From Morinoia aosen (taxonomy: Eukaryota; Arthropoda; Malacostraca; Amphipoda; Talitridae): a stretch of 64,000 nt of DNA. A program made the position numbers and the translations under genes. The notes under the pieces are model-generated. The model was not told where the DNA came from, searched no databases, and saw only the letters and a list, made by a program, of their open reading frames with translations. The stretch spans positions 40,855,732 through 40,919,731 of the forward strand of contig CM059572.1 in assembly GCA_030386875.1 (NCBI GenBank). Reading direction: 5' to 3'. This document shows, piece after piece, positions 1 to 13,432 of the stretch (positions are counted from its first letter, which is position 1; each line of letters opens with the position of its first letter).

Positions 1-311
1 ATTAAATTTGATAGGCTTCAGGCATGGGACTGAAAGAAAGCTGTTGCGTTCTGATTGAAGGAAGGAGTGGAATCAACGATATTTTCTCGAAAGAACCCGT
101 ACAAAAAGATTTATCTTTAATTAGGAAGTTTCTGAAGCTCTCAGTTTATGAATTCATAAAAGAATGAAAACGTCACTTCGAGAAATCTATTCAAATGATA
201 TGTAAAGACTTTGGGAAAAATTTATAATGGCAATAACAAGACCAAATTCCAATGAGAATCCGTTGGAGGCTTCTTTTACAGAGTAGTTGATAAAGAACAA
301 AATGTGAGATT
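1..311. other. AT-rich unique DNA, nothing recognised
   Basis: No long open frame, repeat or RNA gene is visible before the first SA retroposon. Confidence 0.6.
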
Positions 312-620
312 GGATAAGTTATTATGGGCCTCCTTGACCACAACAAAAGCGTTTGGAAGAGTGGAAGGAGGAAGGCAGAGCTTAATATGGACTTGAGGGA
401 ATGTGGAATCTATCCTCAAGGTGCATAGAAACTGTAAGTCAAGAAAGAAGTTTATGAAAAAGATAAAAGTTGAAGAAGAAAGTCGTATGTGCTAAAAACA
501 CAGGACAACAGTAACCGGTAAAAGATGGTCTGTAACAAAACAAAAACCTATTTTTGGAATAAAAGGAAGGTTTGCCTAAAATTTAGCTTGAGACCTCACA
601 TTTCCTTTGGGGATATGAAC
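312..620 (-). mobile_element. SA retroposon copy 1
   Basis: Diverged copy of a dispersed repeat with 13 recognisable copies in this window. Diagnostic blocks on the + strand, in order, are: a CCTCCTTGACCACAACAAA block; AATATGGACTTGAGGGAATG; GAATCTATCCTCAAGGTGCA; TTGAAGAAGAAAGTCGTA; a CAGGACAACAGTAACCGG block; GTAACAAAACAAAAACCTAT. By comparison with the copy at 63407, the 3' tail side is on the left, so the element reads on the minus strand. This copy has the short form, lacking roughly 20 bp between the GGTG block and GCATAGAAAC. Confidence 0.75.
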
Positions 621-3515
621 AATGCAAACATGCTTGGTGGTAGGGAGGAGGTGTTTCGGATCATAGGCAGTCCCAGTTTTCCTTTAATCATGACGAGCTT
701 CGTTTCGAACGAGAAGTTCAATTTCGCATTCATCGGACCGCACAACTCGTTCCCATAACTGAATTCTTTAGTCAAGATGGTCTTTGGCGACGTTAAACTG
801 TCCTTCGCATGTTTCGATGTAAGATGAGTTCTGCGTGGAGTGCAAACAAGTAGTCTACAACAATTCAGTTCGTTTTTCGACTGACGTGAACTCCTCGTAA
901 CCCAGCTCTCCTCGTAACTCATCTCTGTAACTCGAGTTCTTTATTTGGACATGTACTGGTTGTCGTAGGCTCATTGGTCACCTTACGCAGTCTGTAGTGT
1001 TGAGACCGGCCCGTCATATTGCGAGGAGCTCCGACTCATGGCAGATTAGAGATCGTCCCAGTCTCTCGATGCTACCGAACACCCTTGACTTTCTGCATTG
1101 CATTCGCTCAGCATCTATTTCAAACAAAATTCAAAGACCTAATGATAATGCTGATCGTAGCTTGTATGCGTTACATGAACATCTGGAAGTTTTTGGAAGC
1201 TCAATGTATTTTTGGTTGGCATACTCAAATTGAGCATTGAAATAATAGTGATTTAAAGTATCAATTTTGACAGACTATTTTTATTTTTCCGGGCTGCCCA
1301 CGATTTTTGTTCTGTTAGTAAGGTATTAGTAAGTTTCAGTTTGTTCATTGGATTTCAGTGTTTCGTTTTCATTTGGTTCCGTTCTGCTTTGACATTCTGG
1401 TAAATAAATTTTCTCCGAATGACGTGTACTCCTTACTCCAAACCCAAGTACAAAATTTTCAAATTAAAATGAAAAAGAGTTGAGCAAACATTTTTGTACA
1501 GCAGTTGTATTTATATGTTACGCCATCTCATTTTCATGGACTTAAAAGTGTAGAAATTTTTGCAGTCCTCACAAATCTCAGCCATTGAACAAAGAAGAAT
1601 TCCTGATATTTTCAAGCTAACGTTTTTTGAAAAATATTTGAATGCATTCATTCTTTTTTGAGAAGCTGTAAGAGAACTTCTATTTTAAGAACTCCATTTT
1701 TTCACTCCTCTACTATTGTCGCACAACGGGAAACGCTTGTATTTTTTCGGAAACAAAATAATTTATTATTTGGGTGAAAGTGTATCTTTTTGGAAGTTCA
1801 AATTCTAGAGGCTGAGAAACCAAGGTACAAACGGACAAAATTTCATAAGACGATTGCGAAGAAGCGCTCTCTCTGGAAAAGCAAAATTTTACCTTGAGTT
1901 GTGATAACTCTGAACTATTCTGCCGCACCTCTGCGCTACTCTAAAAAACATGCTCTAAAAAATCCCCGTACGTGAGAAACATACGTTTCACCATCAGCTG
2001 CTGCAGTGAAAACCTTCCAACTAAAAGGACGACACTTCCTGTCTTGCTCAGAATAACAATGCAAAGGATTTAGAAGTTCAACAAGCATCCATTTCGATCA
2101 CCTCTGAGAGGAAAGGGAGGTATTTTAAGCTCAAGGTGAAGCGTTAAACAATGCAGCAAAGGAGAGTTCAAGTTTCCAGCAAACATGGAGGAGACGGAAA
2201 CACCGTTGAAGCAGAATGCTTTTAGAGCGGTGTTCAATCTCCTGAGACCATTCATCTCAAAATACATTCAATTTTGTAGAATTGCATTTCTCAGAAAATT
2301 GGAGAGAACATAATTTTGAAATGAGCTTCTAAAATAACTGGTATTTGGCTTACCAACACAAACCAACACCACCATGCGAACGCACGAACCAATGAGCCAA
2401 CTTAGACGTGTTATTCAGCTTCGAGGCACAAATGCACGCTCACAAACTCATTCAAGAGCGTTAATTCAATGTCCACAACGTGCTGTTTGTGTTGTATCGT
2501 ACGGAGACATAAGTGCAAATAGCAATTTGGCCGCATTGCTATTGAGAACAGGCACGGCCCTGAGTTTGCTTGTAATGAATCCACAACGTGCATTCATTAC
2601 AACTCCGTGCCTCCTTCTAGCGCTCGATCCTCACTCAAACACGGATGTTGGAACGCATGGCATCCCAGTAAGTATGCAAATCTATTAAGTGCCTTCTATT
2701 GGAAACATCTGCAATGTTTTGTGGCTTGCGACACCTGTGGCTCTGAGCGCATCGAGAGGGCTTGTATCCAATGCAGCAGTGCAACAAGAGCTTCTTGTTG
2801 TTCGGAGAGAATGATCTACACGTTGCGCCTATTGTTGTGCTGTGAGAGCATCTCAAGTATCATGCACAACATGCTCGCCGCGGTTTACTTTAATGACGTG
2901 TCTACGGGATTCATTATCTGAGCCTTCTCTTTCTTGAGCCGGATTGATGAGTTCAACACTGGTGATGTCGGTAGCTTAGCTCGTGAGGAGCTTAGATATT
3001 CTCATGAGGCCTGCTAGTGATCCTTATCTTTAATGATTGTCTACATTGTATTTACGATCAATTCTCAAACAATGATACGCTCTGAAGTCTGACAATAAAT
3101 TTTTAATTCCTGCGTGGTTTTGGGTTCAACAAGGCTTAATTTGCAAAATGCAATGGTGTTAACGTAAATGAGTTCAGCATTGACAGAAGTCGTTTCGAGT
3201 CTCATAAGGTTTTGCGACATTTTTCATTTTCCCATTCTTCCCAATTCTTCATAGCTCTACGCTCGAAAATAAAGGCTTGAATAAGCGTCTCACATCCATG
3301 TGCGGCCGATATAACATTCCATAATTTAATTTGGGCTATCCGAGTTCTAAACTATGAGTGTGTTGTCTACTGGAATTAAAAGATATGTCGTCAATTGGAC
3401 ATAATACTCAAGTTTTAATTTGTTTAAATGAAATTAAATATTGAAATCACTCAGCCTCTGGCAACCCTGCAGAGTTACCAGCTGCTGAATGGTCTTTATG
3501 GTTAAATTTTGTACG
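621..3515. other. Unique AT-rich DNA
   Basis: Only short frames of up to 104 codons occur here, in several registers, with no motif I recognise and no clear repeats. The 2374-2921 stretch is less AT-rich and has overlapping short frames on both strands, but nothing argues for coding. Confidence 0.5.
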
Positions 3516-3585
3516 AGAAAAGCTCAAAGTCTAGAATTTTGGTTAGTAGAAAAGCCTAAAGTCTAGTGTTTTGGCTAGAAAAAAA
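3516..3585. repeat. Two-copy tandem duplication, about 34 bp
   Basis: AGAAAAGCTCAAAGTCTAG followed by a TTTTGG block is repeated next to itself as AGAAAAGCCTAAAGTCTAG with a few changes. It is an old local duplication. Confidence 0.7.
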
Positions 3586-3816
3586 GCAAACATGGTATGT
3601 GTAGCCTTCGAAACCAGCCCGGCCGTATTCTGTGCTGCGTCAGTGCTCAAGATGGCAGACTGTTAATGAGTATGACCGAGATCTCGGGGCTTTCTATTTG
3701 TATCGTACATAACTTCATGATAATTTATTGAAATATTTGATACCACTAGTTTTTCAAGTAAAAACTCAACTCTTGATTGTTAGGAAAACGAACCTGAGGA
3801 ACGTCAACTCTTTTAA

Positions 3817-3900
3817 ACCATTTATATAGTCACTGTGGGACAATCACCATTTATATAGTCACTGCGGGACAATCACCATTTATATAGTCACTGTGGGAAA
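3817..3900. repeat. 29-bp tandem repeat, three units
   Basis: Three near-identical units begin ACCATTTATATAGTCACTG at 3817, 3846 and 3875, each followed by a GGGACAATC-type end. The second unit has C for T in GTGGG; the third ends GGGAAAATT. Confidence 0.9.
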
Positions 3901-5560
3901 ATTTACAGATGTGTTGTTGCACGTACAAACGTATAAGTATTTTAATCAAAATCTTGCAAAAACTTTGCAGGAAATTCTTTGCTGCTGCATAAATACGTTT
4001 ACTCATATATCATTGAAACACCACATTATGCCTTTAATATAAAATTTTACGTTAACAATTGACATAGATAGCTAAGAAAAATATCCCAAAGTTGCATCTT
4101 TTATTGGATACGAGTGAGAGCTGTTCGTATCGGAGCTATTGTATGGGAGTGTGTTCCTGTATTGAAAACGCTCCCATACTTTAACGATGGAACTGTAAAT
4201 CCTGTTATGCGTTGTTTTCTCAGTTCATGCACGAAAGGATTTTTAGGCAACTTGCGGAAACTAATATAACTATGAGTCTTTAAATTTATCCATATTTGGC
4301 AGAATAAAATTAGGACATTATTCAGTATGCACACAAGATTGATTAATTTTTCGAGTACAAGCCATCAGCACTGAAATTGTTGGTTCACTTTACCAGATGA
4401 AAGTCCATCGAAAGGTAATCTTAATACAGTTAGTGAAATTGTAACCTCGTACAAAACAAAAGCTTGTCATACTTGTTGAAGCGTGTATGTGTATGTATAA
4501 AATACTTGACATAGTTGCTAAGCATGTATGTGTAAAATTGCTGAATAGTTTATATCAGACTTATGGTATGAAGATCAATCGAAGATTCAAGACACCAGAG
4601 TGTTCTCTGAACTTTTGCTCAAGATTTTTATAGACGACAAAGTATGTACAGGCGGAAATTTTTTTAATTTTTTTCAATGATTGAAATCAGAAATATTTTG
4701 CTGGCTTTTCTTGGGGGTAATTAGTTTTTCTCAGAAAAACAAGCACTACTGCTGCTTTATCAGACTGACTCTCGATGGGCAAGAGTTTCTTAAAAATAGG
4801 AATAAATTCTTAACACTGAATTTTGACCGTCGCACTCATACAGCATGTCTTGGGCAAAGAGTAAGTTAGATATGGGTGAAGATTACCGTGGATTTTCCAA
4901 AGATGCGAGAGTTTAAAAGCTCGAGACACTTTAGTTTCACTTGTTAGGGAATCTTTAATCTTAATATCAGAATTTTCACGCCAAAAATGCATACTAATGG
5001 TGATTAAAATAAACACATATAATTTACATTCCACCGTATAACACTTGTGGCATGATGGCATTGAGGAATGTCGGCGTGCTCGGGACGACCGCTAACAAAT
5101 CGCAGGTGTGAAGCAATACTAAAATTACCCAGGGGAACACTTAGCTTCGCTAACATTAACTATGGTGTGTGAGCCTGTAATGTTCCCAGGTTGATATCAA
5201 TTCTACTGCCCCTTTAACAAAGAGGAAATATCTCTAACATGTGGCGTACAATACGTTAAGTACGTTCAAAATAAGTTTTGTTTCCTGAATTAAAATTCAG
5301 ATTAAACGCTGTAAAAAAAGCACATACTGATCATGAAACTGGAGATGAGCCGTCTCCAGAATCCTATTTCAACAGCTTGCTTCAGTCTTGACGAATTTGC
5401 GACCCGTCAGCGAAGTAACAATACACATTCAGCTGTGGGCACAAAAAAACGTAAAAAGAATTATTTTCGTATTAGCAACGTGCATTCAACTGAGGTTAAA
5501 AGAGCGAAATGAGAAGTCTTTTCAAGGCAAAAATGAAAAGGAATTACTGACGGAATAGAA
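3901..5560. other. Unique AT-rich DNA
   Basis: Short frames of up to 83 codons occur on both strands, without recognised domains. No repeat family is visible. Confidence 0.5.
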
Positions 5561-5735
5561 GGAATTTCCAGTTGAATAAAAAAAAATTCCAGTCCAATAA
5601 AAAATTTTCAAGTCGAATAAAAGAAATTTACGTTTAAATAAATGAAATTTCCATTCAAATCAAAGAAGTTTTTAGTTAAGTGAAAAAATCCAGTATTATG
5701 AACGAAATTTTAGTTAAATGAGAGAAATTTTATGT
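5561..5735. repeat. Degenerate 22-25 bp A-rich tandem repeat
   Basis: About seven loosely conserved units follow the pattern GAAATTTCCAGTTGAATAAA (for example at 5567, 5590, 5640 and 5705). Units differ from each other at many sites, so the array is old. Confidence 0.6.
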
Positions 5736-5984
5736 AAAAAAGGTACAGAACTTCCAACGACTCACAAAATGTTTGCATGCAGTATATCATGGGATGTACG
5801 AGAAAACGAAGTGATAAACATCTTCAAATGTCTTCCCCTCCCCATTTTTGTTTACTAACAAGAAAAAATTTCACCAGTACTATAATATTTACTTGAATGA
5901 GACAAGTTTCGAAACACGTTAGTAGCAACTTGACGATCTAGATTTCCCGCAGATATTCTGTCGTAATCGATAGATGTTCTGGCA
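5736..5984. other. Unique AT-rich DNA
   Basis: Nothing recognised. Confidence 0.5.
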
Positions 5985-6160
5985 AAGTAAGCGAATTAAT
6001 TTTCTTTGAAAGAGACGCGTTGGTAAACAATTTGGCGGGCTGTCGAGGCTGCGCTCATTGAGCGACTGAAAAGGAAGGTTCATAATTGGCAGGCCATTAG
6101 CCTAAACGACGCAATTACTCCGAACGGCAGCCCGGAGCCCAACAACCCTCTAAAAAAATG
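5985..6160. promoter_or_regulatory. GC-raised island with homeodomain-type motifs (candidate noncoding element)
   Basis: Composition changes abruptly from AT-rich flanks to a mixed sequence with GAATTAATT, ATAATTGGCAGG, CCATTAGCC and GCAATTACTCC. It has no open frame of note. The texture resembles deeply conserved noncoding elements near developmental genes, but conservation cannot be tested here. A degraded transposon is the main alternative. Confidence 0.22.
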
Positions 6161-8057
6161 TACAAAATCGTTAAGTAAATGTCCTTGCGCCAAAAAATTC
6201 TGGCGAAAGAGCCGGGAGAAATGTTCTCGCCAAAAACAGGGTCGAAATAAATTGGAAGAAAGTTCAAGAGAAGTAAGATAATAGTATTAGGCTCGGAGAC
6301 TCACAAGGGAAGTTGTAGTACATAGTTTTGTAGGTCAAAATTAATAATGGTAAAGCCAAATTGTCATGATGCCGACACAAGTATACTCAACTAAAGGATT
6401 TGTATTACTGTATTTGTAAGTTAATAAATGACATTAGCCATTGAGCGACATTCTCTAACTTTTCCGAGTTTCTGACATGGAGAGTGCACGATTAAGTACA
6501 GCAGATGTTCATATGGTGATAGATATTCTGATACGAGGACTTTAGGATTCTGATTTTCTAATTCATTTGAAGGTAGGTTATCTGTAAATTCTGAAGATTC
6601 TAAAATGTCCTACACCTGTGAAGTTCTTAATAGTGACCATATTACTTTAAAATATTTCTTTCAATAGTTTTCCTACGCTAGTTACCATATTTTTATATTA
6701 GTTTACAAAATGATATTCAGTCTACACTCTACACTATGGGACAAAACTATTTTAATTAACTACTGTATGTAAGGAACGCAGTAATATTTAGTTTTTAGAA
6801 TGAAATTTTATTTGAAATACCTTACGAATATTTTTGTGACACAAAATCATTAGAGTAAATGTCCATTTCACCATTTTTAAGTTTTGAGTTTAAGATGATG
6901 TGAAGTAGAATCCCAAAATTTAATTTTTTCGTTTTAATTTCAAAAAGTATTATTTATGAAAAGATTTCGATTTGCATTCATGTTCGAATAAAAACATTTC
7001 GAACAATCGAAAGAAAAAAAAGCTTTTTTAGAAGTTTAAAATCCTAGAAGCTTCCCATTCAAATATGTTCCCCTATGTTTTTGCTGTCGCTTGCTATTAA
7101 CCTGTTTAATATATAAAAGCTCATTATTCGTGGTCTTAAAGTGTCTTCCTTCCTATTACTAGGTCATCGATCCAGTGGGCGATGTAGTATAATTCAGTAC
7201 AAATACTCGTAATAAAACGTAATTCTGGTACAGCAGCTACACCAAGGACATAATCCTTATTCAAGGGGCTCTCGTTGGGCTAGTAAATAAAATACCACAG
7301 TTGTGAAATCGATGATTGATGCACAAATTATAATTTCAAAAACAAGCGCAGCAGCAAATGTTCTGAAAGAAACGGTGTGCAAATATTAACAGTATATACA
7401 CGACTATGCGTATAAGGCGTAAGAACGGTGTTAAATACCAACGTTCAACAGCTATCAAATAGGATTATGATAAAAGAGGCTCTGGAATACTAAAAGAAGA
7501 AACAAAAAAGAAGAAGAACACGAGCGATGATACACTAAATTGCTCAGTTTCGGTTTACTGACAAACTTCGGCGCCACCGATTATAGAAAATGTCATTCGT
7601 AGCCTCAGGTTACTATAAGTTCAATGATGTCTTTTTTAAAATAGAGTAGTCTTTTATATTTTCCCTGTCAGCACAAACTTCACAACACAATATGCTTAAG
7701 CATTAAAGTTCGGCTCGAAAGCATTCTGCTTTCGCATCCGAAAATTCATTTTTTTGACTTCTTTAGAACGGCTGTACATCATATATTGAGATGTATGCAT
7801 TCGTTTCTGCTGGTGTTATGTGTCATTTATTCATAAAAAAGCTGTGTTATGGAACACAGTGTGCGTATTTCAACGATCTTGATGTATTGAAAAGTCTATC
7901 AAAGCAACAAAATGTTGGGAGAGCTCCAAAGCCAGCCCGCCTTCTCGTTTTCCTCGGAACAAGTATGTTCCTAGAGCCCCTACAGAACTGCACACCGCAA
8001 AAATTGTCCAAAAGAGGCGCTGTTCGAATTGTAGTAAACTGAATTGCCCACTTGAAA
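6161..8057. other. Unique AT-rich DNA
   Basis: Very AT-rich between 6400 and 7100. An 83-codon frame at 7791-8042 (+) shows no domain and is overlapped by a similar frame on the other strand. No repeat recognised. Confidence 0.5.
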
Positions 8058-8210
8058 GGACCTCATGTTTTCTGGGCTTCACACCTCAATCGTCTCAACA
8101 CAGGCTAAACAGTATTGACTAAAGTAAGCACTGGAATGGACTTCATGTTTCCTTCACACACCTGTGTTATCAGTACAGACTAAACAGTATTAACTGAAGC
8201 AAGCATGAGC
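8058..8210. repeat. Two-copy diverged tandem duplication, about 78 bp
   Basis: GGACCTCATG ... GGCTAAACAGTATTGACTAA is followed directly by GGACTTCATG ... AGACTAAACAGTATTAACTG. Order and spacing agree across both copies. Confidence 0.7.
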
Positions 8211-11200
8211 TCTCAGAAGTATCATTTCCTTCTGCAATCCCTAAAGGAGAGACGCGCTATTGGCACGCATGCGCATTAAAGCAGAGGCTGAGCCGTGCCT
8301 CCAGTTCAGGCTATCCGTCACAAACCAAGGAATCATGTTTATGCAAATGCTCTAAGGCTGTATGAATAACTAACTTGGCAGCATATTTAGGTGCACCTTC
8401 ATGAATTGCCTGCTACGCAACATTTGGCCCCAAAATATGATGTCATTTTATCATTTTATTTGATCCTTTTCACAGTTATTCCTGCGATGACGCGAAAGGA
8501 TCGGCAAAGTAAGAATCAATAAAACAACGCAAAGTAAAATATCAAAAGCATAAATACAGTGCGAGGAGCGTAGGGTATGGGTATACTTAACAAAACGTAT
8601 ACATGTTAAATAACGATCAAGATTATCGAGTAAGCGAACAAAAAATGTTTAATTATCTGTGCTTCACACTCACAATTAGTTCAAGGGGTCCCTGAAATGT
8701 ACATTTTTCCTCACGCAATGGATTTTGTTGCTTGTATTGGGGATTCAGTCTGAAGTTCACGCTAACATTTAGTGAGTTAGAGCTAGCGTTTAAAATTTTT
8801 ATCTTGTTATGGAGAGTGGCATTTTTTTTGGTCACTAACCATTTAATTATTATTACTACCGGTGAGATTTAGCTTTAGTTAACAATCGCGAAGAGAAGAG
8901 TTACTTTGTTTGCATCGACTACATAATTTTGCAATGAACTTACGGATTACGGGAGAGCCAGAGGCCCACGGGAAACAGTGGCTAATATTGCGATGTTCAA
9001 GCGTTGTTCAAGTTATTAGTTAATCAGAGAAATTTGATCTACACGTTACTACTTCTAACTTTGCTCTAACAACTTTGTGCTACGATCTACATAGTGTTCC
9101 TAGTGCAGAACATTGAGATCTATTATGAATATCAAGTTATCTAAATGTTTGGTTATTTAAAATGGTGTTCATGTACTATAAATGGGAGTCAATTTAGGGT
9201 TCACCAGAATCAAGCCCGTATAATAAGTCTCTAGTAGGGATGTTTCAAACCTGAAGCTATTATTTTGTAGGACATTTAAAAGCATCGTCACACAAAGTTC
9301 AAACCACGAGGAAAAAACTTTTTCATGGAAATTGTTTCAAAATAATTCTTATTTTCTTAGAGTCAACATTTTTGTATTTCTAAGATTATAAAGGGTGTTT
9401 TCAATCTATGAAGGGTATTCTCAAAACTAGTAGCTTATTATTATCTATGCTGTAGAACAAAAACTCCAAACAAAATCTCACATTATCTCCAACAAGGCAG
9501 CTAGTTTCACCTACCTTGAGTGTAGGTAGCTCTTATGGGAGAGTAATGTGCTATGAACGAAAAAGACGATTCTCTTATATCTCACTCTTGATTTTTTACC
9601 AAAGGAGCAGTTAAGAGAATACGGCACCATGTGGTTAACGATACTGGTAAAATTGGATAAAAACTTGATACAAATTCTGAGCCTCGCGCACGGTCTCACA
9701 ACCGTTGAGTTTCGAAAATGGTTCTACTCTCAAATTTGTCCTCCGTAAAACCTGTCTGCCAACACGCCCGAGGATTTGAAATTAGTTACAGTAATATTAT
9801 CATAACCTCAGCACCCGTGATAGAACACCGATTTTATAATTCGGAAATTAGTCACTAGACAACAAAAACCTTCCTCAGCGACTAATTCAGCTGAAGGAGC
9901 CGGTTTTGCTGACGGACTCATTTTCACGTCTCTGGAGACTGCTTGGATTTTGCCCTGTTTTCGTTCAGGCAGCGTCGGAGAAAAAAACATGTAACATTAT
10001 TTATTCCATGTTACAACGCTTTTCGAGCGGCTAAACGAGGCTGAAAAGATGTTTATTCTGTTTGTAAGCTTTAGAAGACAGCTTGCATTTGTCGTTGCCG
10101 AGTTGGTCACATAGAGCCGTATGCATGCACTGATTTTAAATAGCGAAACTGACAAAATAAACGGGTTTCCCATTACTGAGGTACACTGGACCTTTGGAAA
10201 AAACATTGCGTTCAAAATTTTGCGAGCACATTTTTTGACGTTATGATATTTTTCCACGGACAATTGAGTGACTGCAAGAGACGCCATGTTTTTAAACTCA
10301 GGTTAACAAGGAGACCAGAGAGTTTCCAAACATGTTTGGGACTTGTTTACAACTTGTTATGTTCGCATAAGGGTAGTGATCGCTCTAATTGGACAAATTG
10401 AAGATCTCTCGTGGGGAGAAAATAATATTTGTAGAAATCTTCATAATACCGTAAATACTTGCGATGGATCCGGAATACTGCCTTAAAAACCTTACTATAG
10501 AATTGGACACTCACATTTCATGCAATATGATGCGCTTCAAAGACACGAATTTCCGCCATGAAGCCTTTCATTGCTATGAGGAATGAAACCATATCTGCTC
10601 TGATGAAAATCGTAAGAGGAAACGGTATGAAAATATCTCACGATGACTTAAATCTTAAACTAAAATGTTCAGAGACCGAGAGCCGTTGTTTCCCCAGGAA
10701 GATGTTTTTGAGAAAATTAGGCAGATTATTATTCATTAATTGACGGCCAGTTATATTGCTATCACAATTATCGGGAAACGATAATTTTCTACGCATTCTT
10801 TTCATTTTTTGTCTATGAAAGCTAAGTGCATTGGTAAGAAAAACACAAATTTGAAAATGAGCTGTAACACGCAGTGCGTTTTATAATCCTCAGTGAAAAA
10901 TAAATAACCACCTAAATTTATCAGGAGAATTCATATCCTCAAGTAAGGCACATGCGCCCGCTGATGGAAGTATTGTATGCTGCAGGAAAGAATAGGTAAT
11001 GTCAATAAATTTATTTTCATACTGCTTATTTAAACGTGTACCGATCCCGCTCAAGATATTCGTGAGTGTACGACCAAAAGAGCTCCATCATGCAAGTATT
11101 ACCAGTCAGGACAATAGATCAAAAGCTCAAGAAAAGAAATCCTCACGAGAAAAAGTCAGAACTTATGTTTCTTCCTAACGTCATTTTGTGTTTTTTAGTT

Positions 11201-12600
11201 GAGCTACGTTTTCTAAAACATTAAAAGTATGCAACGCCCTTAAAGGAAATTGGTTCACACTTGCTGCACGTTTTTTGGAGCGCTATCTTCGTAGCACCTT
11301 TCAAAAAGCACGCGTCTGAGAAGGTCCAACTGAAAATAACTGGAGAACTGGAAATAACTAACCACGAATAACTGGAACGTTTCGTAGAAGTTGTTACAGG
11401 CAGTCGAAGGCGTTCAGTAAATTTTAGTTTTACGTGAATAGAATGTAACAGTTTTCTCAATACGAATTCTACGAGTCAGGAAAATGAAGCGCAGAAAATC
11501 ACGAGGCGCAGCCTTCTGCAGACATTGTTAAAAGTTGTTAAGCAGGCCGAAGTCGTGCAAGTGTAGTTTTGATGGCGAAAGAACGACTAGGCATCATTTT
11601 TGCGCTCCAGTTATCTGGAAATTTTCTTTGTTGTCCTTTCTCAAGTTTACAAGATAGAGTTAGCTCGAAGTCAGGGCGATATAAAAACTTCAAAAGTTCT
11701 GATAAGCCCAAAAAGTTCAGAAGACTCATCGCAAAGCCGGATTGCATTTTTTTCAATTTTTTTATTGATCTTAGGAGTCAGACTCTGAGTGAATTGTTTT
11801 GAGTGTAGTTCTCGAAGTCCTAATTTACTGCAAAAACTTGAGTTGACTTAGATACCCCGCATGGTTCGTACAAAGAGAATGCTTTCGTTTATTGTAATTT
11901 GTTCTTACTAATTGAAACTGTTTCTTGGCTTCTCGTATTGTACTTGTGGAGGTTAGTCATAACAAAATTTGGCAATAATTCCCACTGAACTTTCAAACGT
12001 TTTAGGTAGATACACGAACTCCAAAGAGCCATGAATTTTTGACCCACGAACTTCCACGAGAATGATCTAATTACCTCCAAATAAAGTATGACCAGTTTTA
12101 AAAGTGCAAGTCTCTTCAATACATGAAAAAGTATTCAATCAAATCAGACAACTAAATAAAACTCACAATATGGCATTTGTGTTGAATTGTACAGTTAAGA
12201 TTTTGTTAAAAAACGTGTTTTAAATACACCACAGCAGGTAGAATCTAGATCACAAAGTTATGACGGAACTTTTGATCTTGATGCACTGCTGTGTACTACA
12301 AGGTCTTCGTAGCTCAGAACATGCAGCTGCCACTTCCTGAATAAATGTTAATATTTCTTGTTATCATAATTCTAGTTTCCAAAATTTGTTAGTTATAATG
12401 AGTTTCACTCATCCCGGGAAAAGGCATGTCAGCAGAAATTCCTCGATGCCAAATAAATCAGATAGTTCAATTTCTTTTTGACGAATACACAATTGCTCAT
12501 AATTTCAATGGAGAAAGTTCCTAAAAAGCTCGAATGGAATATGTAAACATCATGAAGCCGCGTGCCCCTTTCTTGTGCTTACACCCAAGTTTCGTGCCAT
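8211..12600. other. Unique DNA, no gene recognised
   Basis: Several frames of 60-96 codons occur on both strands (for example 9997-10287 minus, 11221-11460 minus), none with a recognised domain. A small cluster of AATAACTGGA-like words lies at 11335-11375. Nothing else is visible. Confidence 0.5.
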
Positions 12601-12723
12601 CACACTTTAACCACGCACATCAGACCGTGATCCCTCACAAAAACACAAATCACACATAAAATAAACCATTTACTTAATTAAAATAGACACCAATTAAGTG
12701 TATGAGGCACCACTTATACACAA
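12601..12723. repeat. Degenerate fringe of the 40-bp minisatellite
   Basis: Fragments such as AGACACCAATTAAG and AACACCAATTACGC are poorly preserved relatives of the array unit. The word ACACAAATCACACA followed by AAAATA also occurs just past the far edge of the array near 15512, so the array is bracketed by similar sequence. Confidence 0.6.
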
Positions 12724-12924
12724 CAAACACCAATTACGCTCAATAGACAACAGTCACGTACGTCAGACAACAATTACGCTCAATAGATACCAGTCATGTA
12801 CGCCAGACACCAATTACGCTCAATAGACACCAGTAACGTACGTCAGACAACAATTACGCTCAATAGACTACAGTCACGTACGTCAGACACCAATTACGCT
12901 CAATAGACAACAGTCACGTACGTC

Positions 12925-12925
<1 letters not shown>
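12724..12925. repeat. 40-bp minisatellite, left block (about 5 units)
   Basis: Units read CAATTACGCTCAATAGACA then CAGTCACGTACGTCAGAC. Every unit contains ACGTACGT or a derivative. One variant unit (ATACCAGTCATGTACGCC) marks the higher-order period seen in the right block. The block breaks off at GTCAGA where the LT insertion begins. Confidence 0.93.
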
Positions 12926-12959
<34 letters not shown>

Positions 12960-12965
12960 AAAAAC
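12926..12965. repeat. GAAA microsatellite (LT 3' tail)
   Basis: About nine GAAA units. On the minus strand this is the TTTC tail after the polyadenylation-like signal, as at the other LT locus (47568-47586). Confidence 0.95.
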
Positions 12966-12972
12966 TTTATTT

Positions 12973-13005
12973 CCAATAGAGATTGTACAATATTACAATC
13001 ATTGG
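12973..13005 (-). other. LT 3'-terminal hairpin (copy 1)
   Basis: On the minus strand: outer stem CCAAT/ATTGG with a TCT bulge, inner stem GATTGTA/TACAATC, and a six-base loop. It is identical in sequence to the copy at 47520. It sits immediately upstream of AAATAAAG and the tail, the position where LINE RNAs are often recognised by their reverse transcriptase (known for other families; inferred here). Confidence 0.8.
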
Positions 13006-13009
13006 TTTT

Positions 13010-13330
13010 TAAATATCTTAAAATTAATACACTTAGATGATACACACACACGAGTATTGAAAAAACTCGTGTCACTAGTCGAAAATAAATGATTGAGGGC
13101 AATGTACTCCTAATCTTGCTTAATCTACATTTGACAATACATGTAATGATAATTATAAGAGATAACGCAAATTCATGGACGATGCATTTTCATTGTGGGG
13201 TGAAAACACTTTTGACAGTTTACATGTACATGACATAAAACTTCGCAATTATTGATGCCAGGAAATAATATATGAATCGCTTGTTTCGGCAAATGTTCAA
13301 AAGTGTCATTTTAAGGAAGCATGAAAAAAA
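13010..13330 (-). repeat. LT 3' domain (about 370-bp unit), copy 1
   Basis: Clearly homologous, inverted, to 46433-46780 and 47205-47550. It includes the word GCCGAAACAAGCG on the minus strand and a long shared block ending at the terminal hairpin. Its frames are not open consistently between copies, so it behaves like 3' untranslated sequence. Confidence 0.85.
13048..13072 (-). other. LT second hairpin (copy 1)
   Basis: An eight-base perfect stem ACACGAGT/ACTCGTGT around a nine-base T-rich loop. The same stem occurs at 46684 and 47455 with loops of eight and seven bases. Confidence 0.75.
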
Positions 13331-13360
13331 TATATAAATACAAATCCATATACATATATA

Positions 13361-13432
13361 TACGCACATATATATATATATACTTACATACACACACACA
13401 TACAGATATATATATATATATATATATATATG
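13361..13432. repeat. TA/CA microsatellite inside LT
   Basis: Long TA runs mixed with ACACACAC and ATACAT. The corresponding site in the other LT locus is also a TG/TA microsatellite, so it belongs to the element. Confidence 0.9.
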